In this document: one piece after another, positions 26,887 through 36,309 of the stretch | Layout: each line of letters begins with the position of its first letter | How positions within the stretch are numbered: position 1 is the first letter of the stretch | Assembly (NCBI GenBank): GCA_033782935.1 | Contig: JAWQEG010000004.1 | Location: 1,922,001 to 1,986,000 of the forward strand | From: Petrolisthes cinctipes | Lineage: Eukaryota > Arthropoda > Malacostraca > Decapoda > Porcellanidae | Length of the DNA: 64,000 bases | Direction of reading: 5' to 3' | Made by a program: the position numbers and the translations under genes | Notes under the pieces: generated by a model | Told to the model about the DNA's origin: nothing | Databases searched by the model: none | The model's input: the letters and a program-made list of their open reading frames with translations, nothing else

Positions 26887-27456
26887 ATGGCTACTCCTCC
26901 ACAATCTCCGACTGTCTCTGCTCTTCTAACAATTTCTTCTAACCCCACTAACTCTACTATGCAAGCAATGAGAATTTTACCCACCCACAATTATTCAAAG
27001 TACTATACGGGAGATAATCCACAGAATTTAACGTCATATGCTACATTCAGACAGTCACTTATTGATGTTTTTGGGGATGGTAAACTACATCATTCATTAT
27101 CATGGGTTCAGAGAATAATTAAAACTAAGGCGGACAACATAAATACAAGTGAACCATTAAAAGCACTTGCACCATCAGGGTCTCTAGCTTTAAATTCGAA
27201 GGAATCTCGTATCATACATCGTGAATTACGGATTACTCAATCCAAGGGTACGAAGATTTTTAATTTTGATGCCACACCTACTCAAGGGGAATCACAGGGA
27301 AAACGTTGCAAACACTGTAACGAAAGTGATCATAAATACAGTCATTTACATGAGTCAAAGTCGCATTCCTTAGATGAATGCATGATCCTTAACAGAATGA
27401 AACGGGACTGGCACAATCGAAACATGATGCATGAAACGAGACCGCCACAATATTAA
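26887..27456 (+). CDS. gag: Gag-like protein, probably internally shortened
   Basis: An open frame of 189 codons at the position of gag, after the leader and upstream of protease. The start ATGGCT has an A-rich context (CCAAAAATGG). Near the C-terminus, Cys141, Cys144, His149, His153 and Cys165 form a zinc-knuckle-like cluster (CKHCNESDH), but the spacing is not the canonical CX2CX4HX4C, because residue 154 is Leu where Cys would be expected. A Lys/Arg-rich stretch follows, as in nucleocapsid regions. Gag of this group is usually 300-450 residues, so most of the capsid part is missing or diverged. It would coat the RNA and form the particle. It is the only part of the element still open at near-gene length. 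Identification rests on position and the Cys/His cluster. Confidence 0.6.
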   Translation: MATPPQSPTVSALLTISSNPTNSTMQAMRILPTHNYSKYYTGDNPQNLTSYATFRQSLIDVFGDGKLHHSLSWVQRIIKTKADNINTSEPLKALAPSGSLALNSKESRIIHRELRITQSKGTKIFNFDATPTQGESQGKRCKHCNESDHKYSHLHESKSHSLDECMILNRMKRDWHNRNMMHETRPPQY

Positions 27457-27515
27457 AACGTACCGAAAATATAACTGTAGGCCCTGTCGTCGCATTTACC
27501 AATAATATACTATAA

Positions 27516-27856
27516 TTCCCTGTCCTAGTATCAAATAGTAACACCCCCTTAATGATAGACACAGGCGCCGCAGTTTCCTTGTTATCGGATAATTCCTTTA
27601 ACAAATTGAGCAAATTAGGTCCCCAGCAGCATTTATAAACCAGGATTGAACAGGTGACATAGAATGGTCAACCATGACAGGCAATAAATTACAGGTCTTA
27701 GGGAAACTAACCCTTCCTGTACGGTTAGCCAAGGGAACTAACCATATCCATAATGAATTTTATATAATACGAAATTATAAACTAGGTTTATCATACCATA
27801 TTAAACAAACCATAATAGTAAACCCTAAACATAAAATAATACATTTTAGGAATTAA
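27516..27856 (+). pseudogene. Retropepsin-like aspartic protease remnant
   Basis: The active-site motif IDTGAAVSLLSD is encoded at 27555-27590, with the catalytic Asp codon at 27558-27560. It lies in the -1 frame relative to gag, which is the usual gag-pro arrangement. A stop (27513) lies just upstream in this frame, and another TAA ends the frame after GPQQHL near 27636. The continuation at 27674-27856 is in another frame and ends with a LGLSYHI...IIVNPKHKIIHF-type segment, as seen at the C-terminal end of gypsy proteases. The enzyme would mature Gag-Pol by homodimer cleavage. The catalytic triad DTG is intact but the gene is broken by at least one stop and one frameshift. Confidence 0.75.
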
Positions 27857-28419
27857 TGTATTCAAATACAGGATTGTAAAGGCCAAAATATATAAGTCCA
27901 GGTAATGTTAACCCTATACGTATTGAAAATGAGGGAAATAACCCCATTATCATAAAGGCCATTGCTGCATATAATAATATATTAACTCCAAATTTCGTCC
28001 ATAAATTGAAGGTACATCTTCCATCTCATGTACAGCCACAAAATACCGTTCTATCCTTAATAGAACTAGTAAAATAATATATAACCAGGGATTAATTTAC
28101 TTAACTAATGTAAACAGTGAAAATGTCACTGATATTAATAAACCATTTACCAATATTCATGTAAAGAAAGGAACATATCTATGTGATCTGTACAGATGGA
28201 AGTTAGACCAATACCACAAGGAAATATTGTATCGGTTCTTACCGAAGGATAAATAGATAGTCGTAAGGGAGCAACTTAGAAATTTGGTCAGTGGACGCGA
28301 TTTTCCACTTTATCGTGATAATCTCATCACTATACTAGCCACATATTAAAATGCGATTGCCCTACCTGTAAATTATTAGAAAATATATACCATTACTCTA
28401 ACATCTCCTTAACCCATTT
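27857..28419 (+). pseudogene. Protease-reverse transcriptase spacer, decayed
   Basis: Recognisable only as fragments in shifting frames, such as KVHLPSHVQPQNTVLSLIE near 28008-28064 and a VKKGTYLCDLYR segment near 28160-28195. This is where gypsy polyproteins carry a variable linker before reverse transcriptase. Several stops interrupt it. No independent gene is seen. Confidence 0.5.
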
Positions 28420-29200
28420 ACTCGAGCATATAGACTACCGTACTGCATAGTACACAAAAAGTGGTAAACGAAATATTAAATGAAATGATGGATGAAGGCA
28501 TTATTAAGAATTCTAATTCCCATTTTAACAGCCCAATGTTTTTGGTTTCAAGAAACAAATAATGGTGATTTTAGGCCAGTCATTGATTGCAGAAAAAAAA
28601 AAAAAATAATGCTACAATTAAAGATAAATATTCCCTCCCTCCTTTAAGATGTTTTGTCTAACATTGGTGAAACAAAACCTATGATATTCTCCACATTAAA
28701 CTTGGACTGTGGAAACTGGCAAGTAACGTTAGATGATAAAATTCAACCCATTACAACATTTAATACTTCCCATGGTTATTATGAATACATTCGTAGACCA
28801 TTTGGTTTATGTAATGCTTCATCCACATTTCAGCATATGATCAATTTTCGTATTGGTTTTATTAATAACGTAGTCATCGCTAATCTCAACGATTTGATTA
28901 TTTTCATAGTAAGTAACTATAACGAAGGTTATACAGAGATTACATTAGGTAGGCCTCAAACTTTAAATGTCTATGTCTCAGTTTCTTACCAGGAACTTAT
29001 CATTTTAGGTTATCTATTTAACCGCCCCTGTGCTCCATACACAATCTGATAAAATACGAGCAATGAGAATATTCACTATTCTAAATAAATGTTACTAACA
29101 TAAAATCATTCTTGGTCTTATGTTCTTATACAGAATCTTTGTAAAGTATTTTCCCAAGTAACTAAACACCTAAATAATCCCCTCGAGAAAGATACAAATT
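28420..29200 (+). pseudogene. Reverse transcriptase remnant with altered active site
   Basis: Motifs occur in family order: RAYRLPY (28423-28443), EGIIKNSNSHFNSP (about 28494-28535), GDFRPVIDCR (28564-28593), FSTLNL (28687-28704), YEYIRRPFGL (about 28780-28810), NASSTFQ, then NLND (28882-28893), and downstream HTQSDKIRAMRIF and FLGLMFLYRIF pieces of the thumb/connection. The longest intact piece is 28654-29049 (131 codons). The first catalytic Asp (usual STLDL) reads Asn at 28699, and the usual YLDD reads NLND with Asn at 28888; only the last Asp remains. Frames change at least twice, one change beside a run of 14 A near 28593-28606. A working polymerase cannot be made from this copy. Confidence 0.9.
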
Positions 29201-29290
29201 TTGTATGGATGCCAGAAAAACAGCTAAGCTTTGAATTATTAAAGGTTAATTAATGTAAGCTTCAATTCTAACGTTCCCAAATATTCATTG

Positions 29291-29640
29291 TCTTTTATGG
29301 AGTGTACAGATGCTTCCTCAGTAGGCTAAGGCGCTGTACTTATGTAAGAGATAGCTACGGGTCTATGTCAGGTATGTATTTATGCTTAGAGAATATTAAG
29401 TACGCAGATTACTCGTTACTCTGTAACAAAACAGGAAACTTAAGCAATATTATGGGCACTTCGTACTTTGAGAAAAATCATATTAGGCTATCCTTTACAT
29501 GTTTTCGCAAATTATCAAACGATCCATGGCTTACTATAACCTCAAACCCTAACGGGAAAATTAGCCAGATAATGTCTAACAATTCAGGAATTTCTCCCGC
29601 ATATTGAGATTAACTATCTTTTAGGACGATTAATAAAGTA
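29291..29640 (+). pseudogene. RNase H remnant
   Basis: One frame from 29300 reads through a complete gypsy RNase H outline without any frameshift but with six stops (five TAA, one TAG). Landmarks are TDASSVG (Asp at 29309), GAVLM, RYSVTKQET (Glu at 29435), AILWALRTLRK, then ANYQTIHGLL, where the usual TDHQ Asp reads Asn at 29510. The usual tail, TIQEF...LLGR, follows. It would remove the RNA strand during reverse transcription. Point-substitution decay is clear here. The surrounding +1 frame happens to be open at 29302-29607 and is a shadow of this gene. Confidence 0.88.
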
Positions 29641-29924
29641 GTAGATCCCTTAAACAGTCATCTTGTCCTTCTAGTTCCGAGGACAACCATGGACTTTGAC
29701 CTTAATGCGGTTCGTAAACATTAGCAAACAATTCTATGATGAATGTAATAAAAGATTCATTAAAAACTGAGGATGAAAATAATGGCCCAAATTTACCCAG
29801 TCACTTAAATATATTTTCCCTTCATGATGATATTATTTACAGAAAACTTAGGAAACGTGACGAAAAAACAATCAAATAGTGATACAACAAATAATGATTC
29901 CCTCAGTATTAATTACCCTTATAT

Positions 29925-30640
29925 CATAATACAGCAGCAAGACATCCTGGGAGAGATAGGTACCTGACCACTCTCCATACAATACACCATTAGCATAAAC
30001 TAAGGATAGATGATGAAACACATATATCGCTCAGTGCGAAGCAGACAATGCAAATAAAGGCCATACATTTGGACCTGTTCCATGACGGGAATCCCTAATC
30101 CTGGACGAATCATGGAACGTAGTAGGAATAGATCTACTTTCCTTACCAATTCCGAATCAGGACACAAATAAAGTATTACCAATGGTTAACCATTTTCTAA
30201 ATATTTGGTGGCGGCAACACTATGATAAAAACCGCAAAGGTAAGTGCACATATATATAAAAACCAACTTCATATGACCATATACATGTCTCGATATTATA
30301 AAAGGTATCTGATGTCTACGACATTAAGCAAACGTTTGTATTACCATATCTCCCAGCATTCAATGGGTTAACAAAACGGCAGCACCGTACAAATACTAGA
30401 AGTACTTCGTGGCAAAAGAAACAAGGAAAATCCCTCCACATGGGAAGACTGCATCGATATGTCGGTCAATAAACACTACAAAATACGGAAATAAAGGGAA
30501 AAACTCCACATGAAATACTATATGGCGTATGGATACGTCTTTCATATGATATAAAATTGCCACACGGAATCCATGTTACAACGTGGACAACTACACTGAA
30601 CGACAGTGAGTTGCATTTCAACAATTTCATCAGGACATAA
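29925..30640 (+). pseudogene. Integrase remnant
   Basis: The zinc-binding HHCC domain begins HNTAARHPGRDRYL at 29925; after a frame change QCEADNANKGH follows at 30032, where the second Cys of the CxxC pair reads Asp. The catalytic core follows in one frame: VVGIDLL (first Asp 30131), a candidate second Asp at 30275, and NGLTKRQHRT at 30362, where the usual Glu of DDE reads Lys at 30374. Asp-to-Lys spacing is 33 residues, close to the usual 35. Further pieces are STWEDCID near 30436 and GKTPHEILYG near 30498, which is in another frame. At least three stops interrupt the core. The protein would insert the cDNA into chromosomes. Confidence 0.88.
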
Positions 30641-30900
30641 CAAAACAAATTATGAGCTTGCATGAAAATAATGCGTGATTGCCAATATAACAAAACAAAT
30701 TATGAGCTTGCATGAAAATAATGCATGATAGCCAATATAACAAAACAAATTATGAGATTGCATGAAAATAATGCATGATAGCCAATATAACAAAACAAAT
30801 TATGAGCTTGCATGAAAATAATGCGTGATTGCCAACATAACAAAACAAATTATGAGCTTGCATGGAAATATTGCGTAATCGCCGACATAATAAAACAAAT
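30631..30900 (+). repeat. 50-bp tandem repeat, about 5.4 copies, in the integrase 3' part
   Basis: Copies start at 30631, 30681, 30731, 30781 and 30831, with a 20-bp partial at 30881. The shared core is ACAAAACAAATTATGAGCTT followed by GCATGAAAATAATGC. Copies 1 and 4 end GCGTGATT and copies 2 and 3 end GCATGATA. The unit is not a multiple of three, so expansion would shift any reading frame. Confidence 0.95.
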
Positions 30901-31207
30901 AACTCAATATGTTCACTCCAAGTGATAACGGGTACCCGATCGAATCTTCACACTTCTTTAGTAGGTAATAAACCTATAATAATGCATAATTTTACCAGGT
31001 GGTTGATATTGTTTATGTAAAGAGAATAAAGAAATTGGTAAAAGCGCGCAAAACCCAACATCCACAATGAAACCAATCAATATCTCTTGAACATTAACAA
31101 TTCCTCTTCCTAGTAATTTTATCCCTACTATTGATGATAATAATATAAACATTTATAAACAAAAACTCCGATCGGTTTCCAATGATATATAATAATTTTT
31201 CTGACGG
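30901..31207 (+). other. Between integrase and envelope-like region; no gene seen
   Basis: AT-rich sequence where the integrase C-terminus and a splice acceptor for the third region would be expected. I can support neither. The opposite-strand frame at 30958-31152 shows no recognisable motif. Confidence 0.4.
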
Positions 31208-32991
31208 ATGTGGCCCACATCAACCTATATAACAATTTTCGTGTTTATACTCGCGGCGCCTATTAGCTCCGAAGAAGTGCATCAAGCGGATAAAGATGAT
31301 GTCTACATTCTGAGAGCTCTCGTTTACAATTTTATCAAACAGTTGAAAAGAAAAAGGAAATAATAAAATATTGGGGAAGAACGATATTATCATTAATTTT
31401 TATAAGGTATCTGACTTATTACATAAATTTTCTGCCATTGAGCAGTGGGTACAGATAAGGTATTTAATGATACACTAGTTTTTTTTGACAGGTATCACAC
31501 AAATGAAGTTCCCAATTTACATGTGTTATATTCTAAGGTGTCCTTTCACCATTGGGCGCCCTAGGAAGGAATTCAGCGACTCAAATAATATTGCTCGCTT
31601 ATTATACAAAAAAAAAAAAATAATAACTTAGAACCATCATCACAGCCCAGAGCGTGATTGGGATATTTTAAGCGGAATTTCATCAACACTATTTGGTAAG
31701 GCTTAGATAGTAATATACAAGCATTATCCCATAAATAAAAAGGTTGCGGGACAAGCCGTTGCAAATCAAGATAAGATAAAGTAACAGGTATATACTGTAT
31801 TAGAGTGCAAATCATTGCACAGAAATTAAATACGATTTATATAACTTTACATGATCAACGAATGAAAAGAACTACATATATGGAATAATCATATCATATT
31901 TTAGGCTTCTAATTTCTGTGAATTAGCAGGAAATGAATTGCAGGTGAGGAACAGAGAGAAATGACAACCATTTATTTCTTAAGAGAATATTTACTGCGAT
32001 TAAGGTAAGATCAACTCACAATTATTACCACTCCAACAGCTACGAAATATAATGGTATAATCAATGATGAAATACCATCTTACTTATTATCTTCATCCAC
32101 ATACTTGGTATATTATTATACATTCATGCGTAGTATATTACTACAAGATCATAATCCCATTATTATTCACATAAAAGATAAAATGTTTTTCCCAAGCTAC
32201 GTACTTCACCAATTCCCTATGAAAATGGAAATAATCCTTTCACATTCGATTTTCATCCAATAAGTATTATACTTAGTGATGATGTCATCAGTGACACACA
32301 ACACTTCAAGTGCCATGTTGCATATCTTCATAGATGTTTGTCTTGCATATTTCTTTGCATTTAAGTTGCATATAAATCTCCTAAGGATGCAAAATCTCCA
32401 CTTGCTTGGAATCAAAGTAATACTAATCAAGCCCTATATGCATGTACATTCATATCTATTACTAATCAATATCTCTTTTCATCATCAATTTTAATTTCCA
32501 CTATCTATACTTACCTGCTGATACACAATTAACATTAATTTACCCTAATCACCCTACACATGGTATGGTTACAGGCTACTATAAAGAAACAGACTCATAG
32601 GAAAAACGATCCAAGGGAATCGTTACCTTGCCTAATAAACATAAACGTGCTTGACAACATGACATAAGCTTTTCCACCTTTAAACATATTTCATTTAAAG
32701 TCGACTTGTTTAACATCTCCTCATTATCAGTTGTTTCGGAAAAAGTGCAACTATTATGTTATTCAAGGAGAATAGGCTTCAATCATCCTTATTATATAAT
32801 TTGATTCCTCCATATATTGATCAAAATAAAACTGAGTACCAATGTTTATTATCCACTGTCTTATCTTTCTGCCATGTACTATCATATTTATGTATTGTAT
32901 AAGAACGAACTATCGAGGTATACTGAATTATGTTGTATTGAAAAGAATAGGACTGTTATTTCACAGCCTAGCAACACGGCCCCCTTATTAA
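31208..32991 (+). pseudogene. Envelope-like third region, decayed
   Basis: Position downstream of integrase is where errantivirus-like elements keep an envelope gene. A 51-codon open frame at 31208-31363 starts MWPT, continues with a hydrophobic run ending FILAAPISS, and then turns polar: a good signal-peptide shape. A segment at 31653-31706 reads DWDILSGISSTLFG, resembling the hydrophobic start of the membrane-fusion subunit in such elements. At 32842-32991 a 49-codon frame has a hydrophobic stretch (CLIFLPCTIIFMYCI) followed by a basic tail, as in a membrane anchor plus cytoplasmic end. Between these, stops and frameshifts leave only scraps, for example GIVTLPNK near 32618. No functional protein is possible. 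Assignment is by architecture, not by confirmed homology. Confidence 0.5.
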
Positions 32992-33266
32992 TGTGTGAAC
33001 CTTTAGCACAGGTTAGCTTACATACACATAACTACAAGCACCTAGCTTAACATATTAATATTAAGTTGATTTCCTTATGTTCTCATGTATTGATTTTCAT
33101 TTATGTATACTATGTGCCAAGATCTTGATGCAATTTTTTTGTGTTACTATTTATTGTATTTATTATTAAGTTCCTAGTCCTATATGTATGTACCGAGGAT
33201 TGTACATCTGTTTCCCACAATAAAGATGATATCTGAGGACAGATTTCCGGTAGCGGACTGAGCAAA
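32992..33266 (+). other. 3' untranslated stretch and polypurine-tract position
   Basis: AT-rich sequence up to the 3' LTR. The bases just before the LTR, GCGGACTGAGCAAA, are only moderately purine-rich. A classical run of eight or more purines is not seen there, so the plus-strand primer is uncertain. Confidence 0.5.
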
Positions 33267-33885
33267 TGTACAGTACTGTATAAGAGGGTGTCACACACCG
33301 CTTCCCCACTTGAAGCAACAGAATCCAGATGGCCTTCTTACAACAACAGACCCAAGAAGGTAACCATTTTACCCTCCAATTTCTCACTTGTCATCCCTAA
33401 ACTCGAGAGAGAGAGAGGGAGAGAAAGGGAGAGAGAGAGAGAGGGAGAGAAAGTAGAAAGAGAGAGAGAGAAGAATTGGGTGGAGCTTAGACCAAACTCC
33501 ACCCCTTTTCAAGAAGATAATAAGAATAATAATATCTGAATAGACTTGGCATCTTCCAAAACAGAATGTATATAAGCAGTGAAGTTGAACTAATATGTAG
33601 GATTTCCTAAACTGACTCCCAGGGCTATAACCTGTCTCCATAAGAGAGAGACACAGGCATATAAGACAAGGCATTAAATATAACTCCTGTATAGAGATAA
33701 GTATGTATAAATAAATTAAGCCTAAAGAAACTTGTGCAGTCACTTTACCTAAGAACACCACTACGCCGAGCTCGCTACCTAATACCACAACAACCACAAC
33801 AACAACAACAACTACTACGACTACACTTCGGACTAAGGTACTGTATCAGATCCTGAACGAGTTAAAGCCTTAGAGGACTGGTACA
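33267..33885 (+). repeat. 3' LTR
   Basis: 619 bp, identical by eye to the 5' LTR in length, ends, GA tract, TATA box (33569-33575) and AATAAA (33710-33715). The closing GGTACA is followed by the second GGGG of the target duplication. Confidence 0.95.
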
Positions 33886-33889
33886 GGGG
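33886..33889. other. Target-site duplication, 3' copy (GGGG)
   Basis: Directly follows the CA end of the 3' LTR. The satellite continues with TCCCAGAAGCGAACTG, exactly as at the uninterrupted paralogue from 24226. Confidence 0.85.
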
Positions 33890-36309
33890 TCCCAGAAGCG
33901 AACTGTACATGCCTACTCCGTGTTAGAGTATTTTCAAAATACAGGCCCAAAACATATAGAAAATCGATCTTTTAGGTGCCCAAAAGTCGCTATGTGCATT
34001 CATCTTCTGTACCCGTTTATATCTCAAATTCAGGCTCAAAACACCCGAAAATTCGGTATTTTTGGGTCCCAGAAGCGATCTGTACATCCCTACTCCTAGT
34101 AAGAATATTTTCAAGATTCAGACCCAAAACATGCTCAAAATCGATATTTGAGGTGCCCAAAATTCGATATGTGCATGCATCTTCTGTACCCGTTAATATC
34201 TCAAATTCAGGCTCAAAACACCCGAAAATACGATATTGTAGGGTCCCGGAAGCGATCTGTACATGCCTACTCAGTGCTAGAATATTTTCAAAATATAGAC
34301 CCAAAACATGCTAAAAATCGATATTTTAGGTGCCCAAAGTCGATATCTCAAATATAGGCCAAAAACACCCAAAAATTCGATATTTTGGGGTCCCAGAAGA
34401 GATCTGTACATGCCTACTCCGTGTTAGAGTATTTTCAATATACAGGCCCAAAACATACTGAAAATCGATCTTTTAGGTGCCTAAAAGTCGATATGTGGAT
34501 ACATCTTCTGTACCCGTTTATATCTCAAATTCAGGCTCAAAACACCCGAAAATTCGATATTTTGGGGTCCCAGAAGCGACCTGTACATGCCTACACCTAG
34601 TTAAAGTATTTTCAAAATACAGGCCCAAAACATGCTAAAAATCGATATTTTAGGTGCCCAAAGTCAATATGTGCATGCATCTTCAGTACCTGTTTATATC
34701 ACAAATTCAGGCTCAAAACACACGAAAATTCGATATTTTGGGGTCCCAGAAGCAATCTGTACATGCCTACTCAGTGCTAGAATGTTTTCAAAATATAGGC
34801 CCAGAACATGCTAAAAATCGATATTTTAGGTACCCAAAGTCGATATCTCAAATTCAGGTCTAAAACACCCCAAAACTCGATATTTTGGTGTCCCAGAAGC
34901 GATCTGTACTTGCTTACTCCGTGTTAGAGAATTTTCAAAATACTGGCCCAAAACAAGCTGAAAATCGATATTTTAGGTGACCAAAGTCAACATGTGTATG
35001 CATCTTCTGCACCCGTTTATATCCCAAATTCAACCTCAAAACACCCGAAAATTGAATATTTTTGGGTCCCAGAAGCGATCTGTACATGCCTACTCAGTGC
35101 TAGAAATTTTTCAAAATATAGGCTCAAAACATGAAAAAAATCGATATTTTAAGTGTCCAAAGTCGATATGTGCATGCATCATCTGTACCCGTAAATATTT
35201 CAAATTCAGGCTCAAAACACCCGAAATTTCGATATTTTGGGGTCCCGGAAGTGATCTGTACATGCCTACTTAGTGCTAGAATATTTTCAAAATATAGGCC
35301 CAAAACATGCTAAAAATCGATATTTTAGGTCCCCAAATTCGATATCTCAAATTCAGGCCCAAAACACCCGAAAATTCGATATTTTGGGGTCCCAGAAGCG
35401 AACTGTACATGCCTACTCAGTGTTAGAGTATTTACAAAATACAGGCTCAAAACATACTGAAAATCGATCTTTTAGGTGCCCAAAAGTCGATATGTGCATG
35501 CATCTTCTGTTCCCGTTTATATCTCAATTTCAGGCTCCAAACACCCGAAAATTCGATATTTTGGGGTCCTAGAAGCGATCTGTACATGCCTACTCAGATG
35601 CAGGCCCAAAACATGCTAAAAATCGATCTTTTTGGTGCCCAAAAGTCGATATGTAAATGCATCTTCTGTACCCGTTTATATCCCAAATTTAACATCAAAA
35701 CACCCGAAAATTCGATATTTTTGGGTCCCAGAAGCGATCTGTAGATGCCTACTCAGTGCTAGAATTTTTTTAAAATTAAGGCTCAAAACTTGCTAAAAAT
35801 CGATATTTTAAGTGTCCAAAGTCGATATGTGCATGCATCTTCTGTACCCGTTTATATCTCAAATTCATGCTCAAAACACCCGAAATTTCGATATTTTGGG
35901 GTCCCGGAAGTGATCTGTACATGCCTACTTAGTGCTAGAATATTTTCAAAATATAGACCCAAAACATGCTAAAAATCGATATTTTAGGTCCCCAAATTCG
36001 ATATCTCAAATTCAGGCCCAAAACACCCGAAAATTCGATATTTTGGGGTCCCAGAAGCGATCTGTACATGCCTACTCAGTGTTAGAGTATTTACAAAATA
36101 CAGGCTCAAAACATACTGAAAATCGATCTTTTAGGTGCCCAAAAGTCGATATGTAAATGCATCTTCTGTACCCGTTTATATCCCAAATTTAACCTCAAAA
36201 CACCCGAAAATTCGATATTTTTGGGTCCCAGAAGCGATCTGTAGATGCCTACTCAGTGCTAGAATTTTTTCAAAATATAGGCTCAAAACATGGTAATAAT
36301 CGATATTTT

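Larger units (their letters stand above)
25384..33885 (+). mobile_element. Ty3/gypsy-type LTR retrotransposon, defective, inserted in satellite
   Basis: An 8,502-bp element on the plus strand. It has two 619-bp LTRs, a primer-binding site at 26006-26019, a long leader, and remnants in the order gag, protease, reverse transcriptase, RNase H, integrase and envelope-like region. RNase H before integrase with no intervening chromodomain, plus reverse transcriptase motifs of the GDFRPVID and RRPFGL type, places it in Ty3/gypsy. The envelope-like third region and 4-bp target duplication recall errantivirus-like lineages, though the TG...CA ends are the generic form. LTRs appear identical, so insertion is recent, yet pol is riddled with stops and frameshifts. 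The element probably cannot make its own enzymes. No second copy or solo LTR is present in the window. Confidence 0.95.

Noticed and set aside
29300..29640. Stop codon reassignment (TAA/TAG as Gln) to explain six stops in the otherwise unshifted RNase H
   Set aside because: Gln would suit only one of these positions by family pattern; the others usually hold Leu, Ser or Trp. The rest of pol also has frameshifts, so decay is simpler.
32276..32494. 72-codon plus-strand frame with a hydrophobic stretch as a separate small gene
   Set aside because: It lies within the decayed envelope-like region, has no recognisable motif, and is best read as a surviving fragment or chance frame.
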